Source: CAUPWF01 sp964369755 (GTDB taxonomy: Bacteria; Bacillota; Clostridia; Lachnospirales; Lachnospiraceae). Taken from it: a DNA stretch of 30,293 nt. Positions 1 through 7,661 of the stretch are shown here, in pieces. How positions within the stretch are numbered: position 1 is the stretch's first letter; each line of letters begins with the position of its first letter. Location of the stretch: contig CAYJFY010000030.1 of NCBI GenBank assembly GCA_964369755.1, positions 1 to 30,293 on the forward strand. The letters are read 5' to 3'. Position numbers and translations under genes: made by a program. The notes under the pieces are model-generated. The model did no database searches and was not told the origin of the DNA. It saw only the letters and a program-made list of their open reading frames with translations.

Positions 1-71
1 GCGAGTCATAGGTGAACTCTACACCATTAAATCCGAAGATAAATTTACGCTGTCTTGTCAAGAGAAAACAC

Positions 72-100
72 TTGACATTCTTTTTCATATCGTGTATTCT
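72..100 (+). promoter_or_regulatory. Sigma-A type promoter of the ylxM-ffh operon
   Basis: A consensus -35 TTGACA (72-77) and a -10 TATTCT (95-100) are separated by 17 bp. Transcription would begin near 107, almost on top of the ribosome binding site AGGTG (106-110), so the 5' leader would be extremely short. The -35 box is the right arm of a perfect 7-bp inverted repeat (56-62 and 71-77). Confidence 0.65.
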
Positions 101-116
101 AACCTAGGTGATAAAG

Positions 117-458
117 ATGAATGAAATATTAGAGCAGGCATTGTTATATGATTTTTACGGGGAATTGTTGACAGAGCACCAGAAACATATCTATGAGCAA
201 TATGTGGTAGAGGATTTATCCTTGAGCGAGATAGCAGAGGGTGAAGGGATTAGTCGACAAGGCGTGCATGACATGATTAAGCGATGCAATAAGCTGTTAT
301 TAGGATATGAAGCAAAGTTACATTTAGTTGAAAAATTTATGAATATTAAGATGAAGTTGCAACAGTTGAATGTGATTTTGGATGAAGAACATCAGTCACA
401 AGATGAATTGGTTTGTAAAATCAGAAGTATCTCAGAGGACATTATAGAGTTAATGTGA
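117..458 (+). CDS. ylxM: YlxM family putative helix-turn-helix protein of the SRP operon
   Basis: This is a 113-residue member of the YlxM/p13 (UPF0122) family, a small DNA-binding-like protein encoded next to ffh in Firmicutes and implicated in signal recognition particle function. The N-terminal half carries the family pattern YDFYGELLT, then a sigma-70 region 4-like helix-turn-helix (LSLSEIAEGEGISRQGVHDMIKR). The C-terminal half is a predicted helix rich in charged residues. I chose the ATG at 117 because AGGTG lies 6 bp upstream and homologues begin here; a GTG at 108 would give three more residues. It is followed 28 bp later by ffh and preceded by a strong promoter, so the pair is probably one transcript. 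Family assignment is firm; the molecular role in the SRP pathway is only partly established. Confidence 0.93.
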   Translation: MNEILEQALLYDFYGELLTEHQKHIYEQYVVEDLSLSEIAEGEGISRQGVHDMIKRCNKLLLGYEAKLHLVEKFMNIKMKLQQLNVILDEEHQSQDELVCKIRSISEDIIELM

Positions 459-486
459 ATAGATAGAGGAAGGGACAGTTGTTGAT

Positions 487-1842
487 ATGGCATTTGATAG
501 TTTGAGTGAAAAACTGCAGAATGTTTTTAAAAACCTAAGAAGCAAAGGTCGATTGACGGAAGATGATGTTAAGCTTGCTATGAAGGAAGTTAAGATGGCG
601 CTATTAGAAGCGGATGTTAATTTCAAGGTAGTGAAACAATTCATCAAAAGTGTACAAGAGCGTGCAGTTGGTCAAGATGTGATGAATGGGTTGAATCCTG
701 GGCAGATGGTAATCAAGATTGTAAATGAGGAACTTGTTGCACTTATGGGTTCTGAGACTACAGAGATCCAGTTCCAACCAGGACAATCGAAAACAGTGAT
801 TATGATGGCTGGTTTGCAAGGGGCTGGTAAGACAACAACCACTGCAAAATTAGCAGGAAAGTTTAAATTAAAGGGAAAGAAACCACTATTGGTAGCTTGT
901 GATATCTATCGTCCAGCAGCGATTAAGCAGCTTCAAATCAATGGAGAGAAGCAAGGCGTAGATGTGTTTACCATAGGGGATAATCATAAACCGGTAGATA
1001 TCGCAAAAGCAGCGATGGAATACGCGAACAAGAATGGTCACAATGTAATCATCCTTGATACCGCAGGTAGATTGCATATCGATGAAGAGATGATGGGCGA
1101 GTTGCAAGAGATTAAACAAGCCATTGAAGTACATCAGACAATTCTAACGGTAGATGCGATGACAGGGCAAGATGCAGTCAATGTTGCCCAGAATTTTAAT
1201 GATAAGATTGAAATAGACGGTGTTATCATTACAAAATTAGATGGAGATACACGTGGCGGTGCCGCGTTATCTATAAAATCCGTGACAGGGAAACCGATTC
1301 TATATGTCGGTATGGGAGAGAAATTATCTGACTTAGAACAGTTTTATCCAGATAGAATGGCTTCTAGAATCCTTGGAATGGGAGATGTGCTGAGCTTAAT
1401 AGAGAAAGTTTCGGAAGAAATCGATGAAGAACAATCGAAGGCAATGGAGAAAAAATTTCAAAAAGGCCAGTTTGACTTCGAAGACTATCTAGAGAGCATG
1501 AAGCAGATGAATAAGATGGGTGGATTGTCCAGCTTAATGGGAATGATGCCAGGTATGGGAATGAACATGAAGCAAATGAAGGACGTGGATTCCGATCAGG
1601 CACAGAAGAAAATGGCTAGAATGGAAGCGATGATATATTCGATGACAATCGAGGAGCGTCGTAACCCAGATATTTTAACACCACAGAGAAAACATCGGAT
1701 TGCAAAAGGATCTGGAGTTGATATTAGTGAGGTAAATCGTTGCATTAAACAATTTAATGAAGCGAAGAAGATGATGAAGAAACTTCCAGGAATGATGGGA
1801 GGCATCGGTGGGAAAAAAGGGAAATTCAAACTTCCTTTTTAA
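487..1842 (+). CDS. ffh: Signal recognition particle protein Ffh (SRP54)
   Basis: Ffh is the SRP GTPase that binds 4.5S/scRNA and signal peptides of nascent chains and docks with FtsY at the membrane. The 451 residues match the usual length. An N-terminal helical bundle (about 1-90) precedes the G domain with P-loop GLQGAGKTT (109-117), DTAGR (191-195) and TKLDGD (249-254). The C-terminal M domain (about 325-451) is rich in methionine (MGGLSSLMGMMPGMGMNMK) and holds the RNA-binding SGVDISEVN stretch. The AGAGGAAGGG ribosome binding site sits 12 bp before the ATG, a slightly long spacing; no better in-frame start exists upstream. ylxM is directly upstream and rpsP downstream, the standard Firmicutes arrangement. 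No ftsY gene is visible in the window. Confidence 0.98.
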   Translation: MAFDSLSEKLQNVFKNLRSKGRLTEDDVKLAMKEVKMALLEADVNFKVVKQFIKSVQERAVGQDVMNGLNPGQMVIKIVNEELVALMGSETTEIQFQPGQSKTVIMMAGLQGAGKTTTTAKLAGKFKLKGKKPLLVACDIYRPAAIKQLQINGEKQGVDVFTIGDNHKPVDIAKAAMEYANKNGHNVIILDTAGRLHIDEEMMGELQEIKQAIEVHQTILTVDAMTGQDAVNVAQNFNDKIEIDGVIITKLDGDTRGGAALSIKSVTGKPILYVGMGEKLSDLEQFYPDRMASRILGMGDVLSLIEKVSEEIDEEQSKAMEKKFQKGQFDFEDYLESMKQMNKMGGLSSLMGMMPGMGMNMKQMKDVDSDQAQKKMARMEAMIYSMTIEERRNPDILTPQRKHRIAKGSGVDISEVNRCIKQFNEAKKMMKKLPGMMGGIGGKKGKFKLPF

Positions 1843-1900
1843 TAAATTATAAACAAATGAATGAAAAAGAAAACAAACATGAAAGAAGAGGTAAAGAATT

Positions 1901-2146
1901 ATGGCAGTAAAAATCAGATTAAAGAGAATGGGACAAAAGAAAGCACCTTTCTATAGAATCGTAGTAGCAGACGCTAGATCTCCTAGAGATGGAAGATTCA
2001 TCGAAGAAATCGGTACTTATGATCCAACACGTGAGCCATCAGCTATCACAGTAGACGAAGAAAAAGCAAAAAAATGGTTAAACAACGGAGCACAACCAAC
2101 AGAAGTAGTTGGTAAAATTTTCAAAATCGCAGGTATTGAAAAATAG
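1901..2146 (+). CDS. rpsP: 30S ribosomal protein bS16
   Basis: An 81-residue bS16 protein of the small ribosomal subunit, needed for 30S assembly. The family start VKIRLKRMGQKKAPFYRIVVADAR is complete and is followed by the RDGRFIEEIGTYDP signature and the KWLNNGAQPT segment. The length is typical. AGAGGT lies 10 bp before the ATG. It stands 58 bp after ffh with no clear terminator between them, and 20 bp before the KH-domain gene, so it probably belongs to the same ribosome-biogenesis operon. Confidence 0.98.
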   Translation: MAVKIRLKRMGQKKAPFYRIVVADARSPRDGRFIEEIGTYDPTREPSAITVDEEKAKKWLNNGAQPTEVVGKIFKIAGIEK

Positions 2147-2166
2147 GAAGCACGGAGGTGTGCGAT

Positions 2167-2394
2167 ATGAGAGATTTAGTAGAAGTAATTGTAAAAGCAT
2201 TGGTTAACAATCCAGATCAAGTTGAGGTGACACAGAAGGAAGAGGATAGAGCTATCCTAATCGAAGTACATGTTGCAGAAGTTGATATGGGAAAAGTAAT
2301 CGGTAAAAAAGGAAAGATTGCTCAGGCGATTCGTACTGTAGTAAAATCTGCATCTACAAAAGAAACTAAAAAAGTTATCGTAGATATCGTGTAA
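2167..2394 (+). CDS. khpA: KH-domain RNA-binding protein KhpA (YlqC)
   Basis: A 75-residue single KH-domain protein of the KhpA/YlqC (UPF0109) family. In other Firmicutes KhpA works with KhpB (Jag) as an RNA-binding pair that affects cell division and elongation. The sequence shows the family opening RDLVEVIVKALVNNP and the KH loop GKVIGKKGKIAQAIR (around residues 40-55), where GKKG is the RNA-gripping GXXG element. I prefer ATG 2167, with GGAGGT (2154-2159) at 7 bp spacing, to the GTG at 2158, which overlaps that ribosome binding site. It sits between rpsP and rimM, as in many Firmicutes. KhpB is not in the window. Confidence 0.93.
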   Translation: MRDLVEVIVKALVNNPDQVEVTQKEEDRAILIEVHVAEVDMGKVIGKKGKIAQAIRTVVKSASTKETKKVIVDIV

Positions 2395-2406
2395 GGAATA
2401 GGCATC

Positions 2407-2916
2407 ATGGAAGAATTATTACAAGTAGGAGTGATTTCGTCGACACACGGAATTCGTGGTGAAGTGAAAGTATTTCCTACGACAGATGATGTCAATCGTT
2501 TTAAAAAATTAAAAACAGTACTTGTAGACACGGGAAAAGAGCATATCAGTCTAGAAGTGGAGCAAGTGAAGTTTTTCAAACAATTTGCAATTCTAAAGTT
2601 CAAAGGGATAGACAATATTAACGATGTTCTGAAATATAAGGGCAAGAGTCTACTTGTCACCCGTGAACATGCGGTGAAACTGAAGAAAGATGAGTATTTT
2701 ATCGCTGATATGATTGGAATGCAGGTTGTAACTGAGGATGGAAGTTTGTTTGGGACTCTAAAGAATGTCATGCAAACAGGAGCGAATGATGTCTATGAAA
2801 TTCAGTCAGATGAATTTGGAGACGTCTTAGTTCCTGCGATTAAAGATTGTATCTTAGATGTGGACATTGAAGGGCGAATCATGAAGATTCACTTGATGGA
2901 TGGTCTAATAGAATAA
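2407..2916 (+). CDS. rimM: Ribosome maturation factor RimM
   Basis: RimM binds uS19 and helps mature the head of the 30S subunit. The 169 residues show both expected domains: an N-terminal beta-barrel (about 1-85) starting LLQVGVISSTHGIRGEVKVFP, the family signature, and a C-terminal PRC-barrel (about 95-168) with YFIADMIGMQV and the GANDVYEI motif. The gene begins 12 bp after khpA behind AAGGAATAGG and ends 23 bp before trmD, which follows the conserved rpsP-rimM-trmD-rplS order. Nothing in it looks damaged. Confidence 0.97.
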   Translation: MEELLQVGVISSTHGIRGEVKVFPTTDDVNRFKKLKTVLVDTGKEHISLEVEQVKFFKQFAILKFKGIDNINDVLKYKGKSLLVTREHAVKLKKDEYFIADMIGMQVVTEDGSLFGTLKNVMQTGANDVYEIQSDEFGDVLVPAIKDCILDVDIEGRIMKIHLMDGLIE

Positions 2917-2939
2917 GATTCAAGTCTAAGGAGGGTGTC

Positions 2940-3635
2940 ATGAATTTTCATGTATTGACATTGTTTCCAGAGATGATTATGAATGGTGTGCAAGCCAGTA
3001 TCATCGGAAGGGCAATGAAGAATCAGTTATTAAATGTAGAAGCAATCGATATTAGGGAGTTTGCAGATAACAAGCATAACCGTGTAGATGACTATCCGTA
3101 TGGAGGCGGTGCAGGGATGCTGATGCAGGCGGAACCTATATATCGTGCCTATCAATCCATAGAAGCTAAAGTGGGGAAAAAACCACGGGTAGTCTATCTA
3201 TCTCCACAAGGACAAACATTGACTCAGGATATGGCGATTGAATACGCCAAGGAAGAGGAATTAGTGCTTTTGTGTGGGCATTATGAGGGGATTGATGAGC
3301 GAGTGCTAGAAGAGATTGTGACGGATTATGTCTCGATCGGAGATTATGTATTAACAGGTGGGGAATTACCTGCCTTGGTCATGATTGATGCAATTGCGAG
3401 GTTTGTACCGGAAGTATTGCATAATAAAGTTTCTACCGAGTTTGAGAGTTTTCAGGATGGGTTGTTGGAATATCCGCATTATACCAGACCAGAAGAGTGG
3501 CGCGGCAAAAAAGTGCCAGAGATTCTTTTGTCAGGACATCATGTGAAGATTGAAGAATGGCGACATGAAGAGTCGAAGAAACGAACAGAGGAGAGACGAC
3601 CCGATTTATGGGAAAAATATCGCGAAACTAATTAG
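2940..3635 (+). CDS. trmD: tRNA (guanine37-N1)-methyltransferase TrmD
   Basis: TrmD methylates G37 of tRNAs with S-adenosylmethionine, preventing +1 frameshifting. The 231 residues are of normal length. The SPOUT trefoil-knot core is visible as YLSPQGQTLTQ, LLCGHYEGIDER and IGDYVLTGGELPAL. The N-terminal YPYGGGAGMLMQAEP segment and the C-terminal YTRPEEWRGKKVPEILLSGH stretch, part of the substrate-binding domain, are both intact. A strong AGGAGGGTG stands immediately upstream of the ATG. It is the last gene before the separate promoter and leader of rplS. Confidence 0.98.
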   Translation: MNFHVLTLFPEMIMNGVQASIIGRAMKNQLLNVEAIDIREFADNKHNRVDDYPYGGGAGMLMQAEPIYRAYQSIEAKVGKKPRVVYLSPQGQTLTQDMAIEYAKEEELVLLCGHYEGIDERVLEEIVTDYVSIGDYVLTGGELPALVMIDAIARFVPEVLHNKVSTEFESFQDGLLEYPHYTRPEEWRGKKVPEILLSGHHVKIEEWRHEESKKRTEERRPDLWEKYRETN

Positions 3636-3638
3636 TGC

Positions 3639-3667
3639 TTGCATTAATGGGTGGTTTGTGGTATCAT
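3639..3667 (+). promoter_or_regulatory. Extended -10 promoter of rplS
   Basis: TTGCAT (3639-3644) and TATCAT (3662-3667) are separated by 17 bp, and the -10 box is preceded by TGG, giving an extended -10. Transcription should begin near 3674, leaving a leader of about 74 bases before rplS. The same TGTGGTA pattern recurs in the promoter at 17256-17264. Confidence 0.65.
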
Positions 3668-3673
3668 TACTAA

Positions 3674-3747
3674 GTTGTGAAAGAAAAGAGATGGTCCTCT
3701 GGTACAAATGATGTATTAAGAACGTCCAAAGAATAAGGAGGCACACA
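3674..3747 (+). promoter_or_regulatory. Candidate ribosomal protein L19 leader
   Basis: This leader lies between the predicted start near 3674 and rplS. It contains GGTCCTCTGG (about 3693-3702) and GTATTAAGAACG (about 3713-3724) before the ribosome binding site AAGGAGG (3735-3741). CCTC could pair with GAGG of the ribosome binding site, a possible sequestering arrangement. L19 autoregulatory leaders are known in Firmicutes; identity with that family is inferred from position and general look, not from a covariance search. Confidence 0.4.
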
Positions 3748-4095
3748 ATGAACGATATTATTAAAAGTATTGAAACAGAACAATTAAAACAAGACGTACC
3801 TCAATTTAATGTTGGAGATACTGTAAAGGTATACAACAAAATTAAAGAGGGAACAAGAGAGAGAATTCAGGTTTTCGAAGGAACAGTTCTTAAGAAGCAA
3901 GGTGGAAGTGCAAGAGCTACATTCACAGTAAGAAAGAACTCTAACGGAATCGGAGTAGAGAAGACTTGGCCACTACACTCACCAAACGTTGAGAGAGTAG
4001 AAGTTATCCGCCGCGGTAAAGTAAGAAGAGCAAAATTGAACTACTTACGTGGACGTGTTGGTAAGAGGGCTAAGGTTAAAGAGTTAGTGAAATAA
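3748..4095 (+). CDS. rplS: 50S ribosomal protein bL19
   Basis: A 115-residue bL19, located at the interface of the 30S and 50S subunits. The signature FNVGDTVKVYNKIKEGTRER and the RIQVFEGTVLKKQGG segment are followed by the conserved VEKTWPLHSPNVERVEVIRR region and a basic C-terminus (LNYLRGRVGKRAKVKE). Length and ends agree with the family. The ribosome binding site is AAGGAGG, 6 bp before ATG. It has its own promoter and a strong terminator, so it can be expressed as a single gene as well as part of the upstream operon. Confidence 0.98.
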   Translation: MNDIIKSIETEQLKQDVPQFNVGDTVKVYNKIKEGTRERIQVFEGTVLKKQGGSARATFTVRKNSNGIGVEKTWPLHSPNVERVEVIRRGKVRRAKLNYLRGRVGKRAKVKELVK

Positions 4096-4103
4096 TAACA
4101 ATT

Positions 4104-4137
4104 AAAAGACAAATACGTTATGTATTTGTCTTTTTTC
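4104..4137 (+). terminator. Rho-independent terminator after rplS
   Basis: A perfect 13-bp inverted repeat (4104-4116 and 4122-4134) encloses a 5-base GTTAT loop. The right arm runs directly into TTTTTT. It should end the ffh-rplS transcript. Confidence 0.9.
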
Positions 4138-4156
4138 TAATGAAAGTAGGTATAGA

Positions 4157-5005
4157 ATGCATTTTCAATGGTATCCGGGTCATATGACCAAAGCAAAGAG
4201 AATGATGCAGGAAAATATTAAGTTAATTGATCTGATTATCGAATTAGTTGATGCGAGAGTTCCTATGAGCAGTAGGAATCCAGATATCGATGAAATCGGT
4301 AAGAACAAGGCGAGATTAATTTTATTAAATAAGTCGGATTTGTCAGAAGACCGTTGGAACGAAGAGTGGATGAATTTCTTTCGTGACAAGGGCTATTCTG
4401 TTGTAAAAATCAACGCGAGAAATGGAAATGGAATAAAGTCCATACAAGGAATTGTACAAGAAGCTTGTAAGGAAAAGATTGAGCGCGATAGAAAGAAGGG
4501 AATCTTAAATCGTCCGATTCGTGCGATGGTGGTAGGAATTCCTAATGTGGGAAAATCTACATTTATAAATTCCTTAGCGGGCCGAGCATGTGCCCAAACT
4601 GGTAATAAGCCAGGTGTTACAAAGGGAAAACAGTGGATTCGATTGAATAAGCAGGTTGAATTACTTGATACGCCGGGTATATTATGGCCGAAATTCGAGG
4701 ATCAAGAGGTAGGAAAAAAATTAGCATTCATTGGTTCGATTAAAGAAGAAATACTACAAATCGATGAATTGGCTATTGAGATGATAAAATTTTTGACGGT
4801 TGCATATAATGGAAGACTAGCTGAAAAATATGAAGTGACTGAATATGAAGATCCATATGAGACCTTGCAAAATATTGCAAAAGTAAGACATTGTCTATTG
4901 AGAGGAAATGAGTTGGATATTCAAAAAGCTGCACAGCTATTTATTGATGATTTTAAAAATGGGCGTTTGGGTAGGCTGACATTGGAGTATCCGAAGGAAT
5001 ATTAA
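4157..5005 (+). CDS. rbgA: Ribosome biogenesis GTPase RbgA (YlqF)
   Basis: RbgA is a circularly permuted GTPase required for late 50S assembly in Bacillus and relatives. The 282 residues start FQWYPGHMTKAKR, the family hallmark, followed by VDARVPMSSRNP. G motifs occur in permuted order: NKSD (58-61, G4), then P-loop GIPNVGKS (127-134) and DTPG (171-174). The C-terminal ANTAR-like RNA-contact region ends with RLGRLTLEYP. The ATG follows GTAGG by 7 bp. The gene comes right after the rplS terminator and no good promoter is visible between, so it may rely on read-through or on an unrecognised promoter. lepB follows after 17 bp. Confidence 0.96.
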   Translation: MHFQWYPGHMTKAKRMMQENIKLIDLIIELVDARVPMSSRNPDIDEIGKNKARLILLNKSDLSEDRWNEEWMNFFRDKGYSVVKINARNGNGIKSIQGIVQEACKEKIERDRKKGILNRPIRAMVVGIPNVGKSTFINSLAGRACAQTGNKPGVTKGKQWIRLNKQVELLDTPGILWPKFEDQEVGKKLAFIGSIKEEILQIDELAIEMIKFLTVAYNGRLAEKYEVTEYEDPYETLQNIAKVRHCLLRGNELDIQKAAQLFIDDFKNGRLGRLTLEYPKEY

Positions 5006-5022
5006 GACAGGAGAAGGGACTT

Positions 5023-5649
5023 ATGGGTATTAGAGTGGAATATAATGATCGGAATGAGCACCAAGAGGAAGATCGAAAACACAATAGAAGGACAGAAAAT
5101 AAGAATAACTCTAGTAGTATTGTGAAGACCATTTTCGAATGGATTATCTATATTGGTATCATTATTTTATCCGTGTATTTGATTACGACATTTGTTGTGA
5201 TTCGAACCGATGTAAGCGGAGAATCAATGGAGAACACCTTACACGACAAAGATAGTTTATTGGTAGAGAAGTTGACGTATTATTTTAATGATCCTGAGAG
5301 ATTTGATATCATCGTATTCCCGTATCAACATGATACAGATGTGTTTTATATCAAACGAATTATAGGATTGCCAGGTGAAACGGTTCAAATTATTGATGGA
5401 TATGTATATATTGACGGAGAGCTTTTGGAAGAAGATGTCTATGGGAAAGAAGTAATTGCAAATGCTGGATTAGCCCACGAGCCGATTCTGCTAGGTCCTG
5501 GGGAGTACTTTGTTTTAGGAGATAATCGAAATCACAGTTCGGATAGCCGTTCTGTTGATGTGGGGAACATAAGAAGAAATGATATCGAGGGTCAAGCTTG
5601 GCTAAGAATTTGGCCATTTAGTGATTTTGGAGTGGTAGAAAATGACTAA
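5023..5649 (+). CDS. lepB: Type I signal peptidase (membrane protease)
   Basis: Signal peptidase I removes signal peptides from exported proteins on the outer face of the membrane. The 208 residues have a charged cytoplasmic N-terminus (1-34), one membrane segment (about 36-60) and the S26 protease domain. The nucleophile is Ser68 in SGESM and the general base is Lys111 in YIKRIIGLPGE; the GDNRNHSSDSR signature (about 167-177) is present. All key residues are intact. The charged head, rich in E, R, N and H, is longer than in many homologues. The gene overlaps rnhB by 8 bp, which suggests translational coupling. Confidence 0.95.
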   Translation: MGIRVEYNDRNEHQEEDRKHNRRTENKNNSSSIVKTIFEWIIYIGIIILSVYLITTFVVIRTDVSGESMENTLHDKDSLLVEKLTYYFNDPERFDIIVFPYQHDTDVFYIKRIIGLPGETVQIIDGYVYIDGELLEEDVYGKEVIANAGLAHEPILLGPGEYFVLGDNRNHSSDSRSVDVGNIRRNDIEGQAWLRIWPFSDFGVVEND

Positions 5650-6415
5650 AAGTATTACAGAGATAAAAAGTGAATATTCGAAATATCCACAAGAGAAATT
5701 ACAGATGTTCATTGAGGAACATCAAGAGGACAGTCGAGCAGGAGTTATCACGGTCGTAAATCAGGCGAGAAAGAAGATAGAAGCCTTACAAGTTGAAAAA
5801 GAACGATTGACTCAAATGAAGAAATATGAGAATCAATACAATCAATGTGCTTATATTTGTGGAATCGATGAAGTTGGAAGAGGACCAATTGCGGGACCAG
5901 TGGTCGCTGGGGCGGTTATTTTGCCGAAGGATTGCGAAATTCTCTATCTGAATGATTCAAAAAAATTGTCACAGAAAAAAAGAGAGTTATTGTATGACGA
6001 AATCATGGAAAAGGCCATTGCCACAGGGATTGGTGTTGTAAGTTGGAAGAGAATTGATGAAATCAATATTTTGCAAGCTACCTATGAGGCGATGAGATTA
6101 GCAATCTCAAATTTGAGCGTGAAACCAGATGTTTTATTGAATGATGCAGTGACCATACCAGGGATAGAAATTCAGCAAGTTCCAATTATCAAAGGGGATG
6201 CTAATAGTGTTTCTATTGCAGCGGCAAGCATTATTGCAAAGGTTACCCGTGATCGAATGATGGAAGAGTATGACGTGGGATTTCCAGGATATGGATTTGC
6301 AGGAAATAAAGGATATGAGTCTGCGGCTCATGCAGCGGCATTGCGTGAAATTGGACCGTGTCAGATTCACAGACGTTCGTTTATAAAAAAATATTTGGAG
6401 CATATAGATGAATAA
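5642..6415 (+). CDS. rnhB: Ribonuclease HII
   Basis: RNase HII cuts RNA of RNA-DNA hybrids and single ribonucleotides in DNA. The catalytic domain starts near residue 72 with CGIDEVGRGPIAGPVV; Asp76 and Glu77 are the first acidic pair, Asp168 in LLNDAV and Asp204 in VTRDRMM complete the active site. The NDSKKLS motif lies at 104-110. About 70 residues precede the catalytic core, an N-terminal extension typical of Firmicutes RNase HII and important for substrate binding in related enzymes. The start overlaps lepB by 8 bp and the end overlaps yraN by 8 bp, so three consecutive genes appear translationally linked. Confidence 0.96.
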   Translation: MTKSITEIKSEYSKYPQEKLQMFIEEHQEDSRAGVITVVNQARKKIEALQVEKERLTQMKKYENQYNQCAYICGIDEVGRGPIAGPVVAGAVILPKDCEILYLNDSKKLSQKKRELLYDEIMEKAIATGIGVVSWKRIDEINILQATYEAMRLAISNLSVKPDVLLNDAVTIPGIEIQQVPIIKGDANSVSIAAASIIAKVTRDRMMEEYDVGFPGYGFAGNKGYESAAHAAALREIGPCQIHRRSFIKKYLEHIDE

Positions 6416-6758
6416 ACGCCAAATAGGAAGTGAATACGAGAAAATTGCATGTGAATACCTAAACGACAAAGGATATACCATTGTAGCAACAAATTATCGG
6501 TGCAAATTAGGTGAAATAGATTTGATTGCACAAAAACAAGAAGTCTTGGTATTTTGCGAGGTGAAGTTTCGTGCGAATTTGGATAAGGGTGATCCTTTAG
6601 AAGCAATTCATGCGAAGAAACAGAGGATTATCTCGCGTTGTGCGAGTTGGTATATGCAAGAAAATTATTTGTCAGATATTGAATGTAGATTCGATGTAAT
6701 TGGTATCCTAGATACAGAGATTACACATATCGAAGATGCATTCCCCTATGCATACTAG
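6408..6758 (+). CDS. yraN: YraN/UPF0102 family endonuclease-like protein
   Basis: A 116-residue member of the UPF0102 (YraN) family, with a predicted PD-(D/E)XK nuclease fold resembling Holliday junction resolvases; its function is not settled. The family opening RQIGSEYEKIACEYLNDKGY is followed by the active-site-like residues Glu36 and Asp38 in GEIDLIA and Glu51-Val-Lys53 in FCEVKFR. The C-terminal CRFDVIGI stretch is also typical. The gene overlaps the end of rnhB by 8 bp, a frequent rnhB-yraN pairing in Firmicutes. Confidence 0.93.
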   Translation: MNKRQIGSEYEKIACEYLNDKGYTIVATNYRCKLGEIDLIAQKQEVLVFCEVKFRANLDKGDPLEAIHAKKQRIISRCASWYMQENYLSDIECRFDVIGILDTEITHIEDAFPYAY

Positions 6759-6786
6759 TTTTCAAGAAAAGAGATGGGGATGAAAG

Positions 6787-7632
6787 ATGGAGTTTAAATT
6801 TCATAAGAACGATAAAGGGATGAAAGTTGTAGAATCTCTTCCGGTTGTATATCTGGAATTTCCCAAGCTTCATGAGACCAATATGGTGCGACATGGATTT
6901 TCTACACGGATTGGTGGAGTGAGTGAAGGGATATTTTCTTCTATGAATCTAGGTTTTGCTAGAAATGATGAAAAGAATTATGTAGAGGAAAACTTTCAGC
7001 GAATGGCAGATGCACTGGGTGTAACAAAAGAAAATATGGTGTTATCAAAGCAGACGCATACTACAAATGTTGTGGTTGTGACAGAAGCAGATGCGGGAAA
7101 CGGAATTACAAGGGAAAATAAGTATGAAGACGTGGATGGCATGATTACTGATGTTCCAGAATTGTGTTTGGTTACCTTCTATGCCGATTGTGTGCCGTTA
7201 TTTTTCTTGGATCCCGTGAAGAAGGTGATTGCACTCAGTCATTCAGGGTGGCGCGGTACAGTTGGGAAAATCGGCCAAGTCACGTTGGAAAAAATGAGAG
7301 AAGTGTTTGGTAGCGACCCAAGGGATGTGATTGTAGCCATAGGACCTTCTATCTGTCAGGATTGCTATGAAGTGAGTAGAGATGTCGTGGAAGAATTCAA
7401 GGCAAGTTTTGCTCAGGAACACTGGGAGAGTCTCTTCTATAAAAAAACAGATGATAAGTTTCAGTTGAATCTTTGGAGAGCGAATGAAATTATTCTGCTG
7501 GAGAGTGGAATCAAAAAAGAAAATTTGACGATAGCGAACCTTTGTACGTGTTGTAATAGTGAGTTGATGTTCTCGCATAGGGCGTCCAAAGGTAAGAGAG
7601 GAAATTTGGGTGCATTTTTATCATTGAAATAA
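6787..7632 (+). CDS. pgeF: Laccase-domain purine nucleoside phosphorylase, PgeF/YfiH family
   Basis: A 281-residue member of the DUF152 (multicopper-polyphenol-oxidase-like, YlmD/YfiH) family. Family members have been reported as purine nucleoside phosphorylase/adenosine deaminases and, for PgeF, as peptidoglycan editing factors; which role holds here cannot be told from sequence. The zinc-binding residues are visible: His91 in KQTH, Cys135 in YADCVP and His152 in SHSGWRG. The C-terminal CTCCNSELMFSHRASKGKRG is the family end signature. The ribosome binding site is GAGATGGGGATGAAAG just before the ATG. It lies 28 bp after yraN and 29 bp before the mscS-like gene. Confidence 0.92.
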   Translation: MEFKFHKNDKGMKVVESLPVVYLEFPKLHETNMVRHGFSTRIGGVSEGIFSSMNLGFARNDEKNYVEENFQRMADALGVTKENMVLSKQTHTTNVVVVTEADAGNGITRENKYEDVDGMITDVPELCLVTFYADCVPLFFLDPVKKVIALSHSGWRGTVGKIGQVTLEKMREVFGSDPRDVIVAIGPSICQDCYEVSRDVVEEFKASFAQEHWESLFYKKTDDKFQLNLWRANEIILLESGIKKENLTIANLCTCCNSELMFSHRASKGKRGNLGAFLSLK

Positions 7633-7661
7633 TAGAAAGTGTACGGAATTGGAGAAAAAGT

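Noticed and set aside
2..121. Open frame running from the left edge on the + strand, possible end of an upstream gene
   Set aside because: It crosses the ylxM promoter and ribosome binding site and its translation resembles no ftsY or other expected neighbour.
2322..2771. 149-codon open frame on the minus strand over khpA and rimM
   Set aside because: It lies wholly opposite clearly conserved genes; no ribosome binding site or family similarity.
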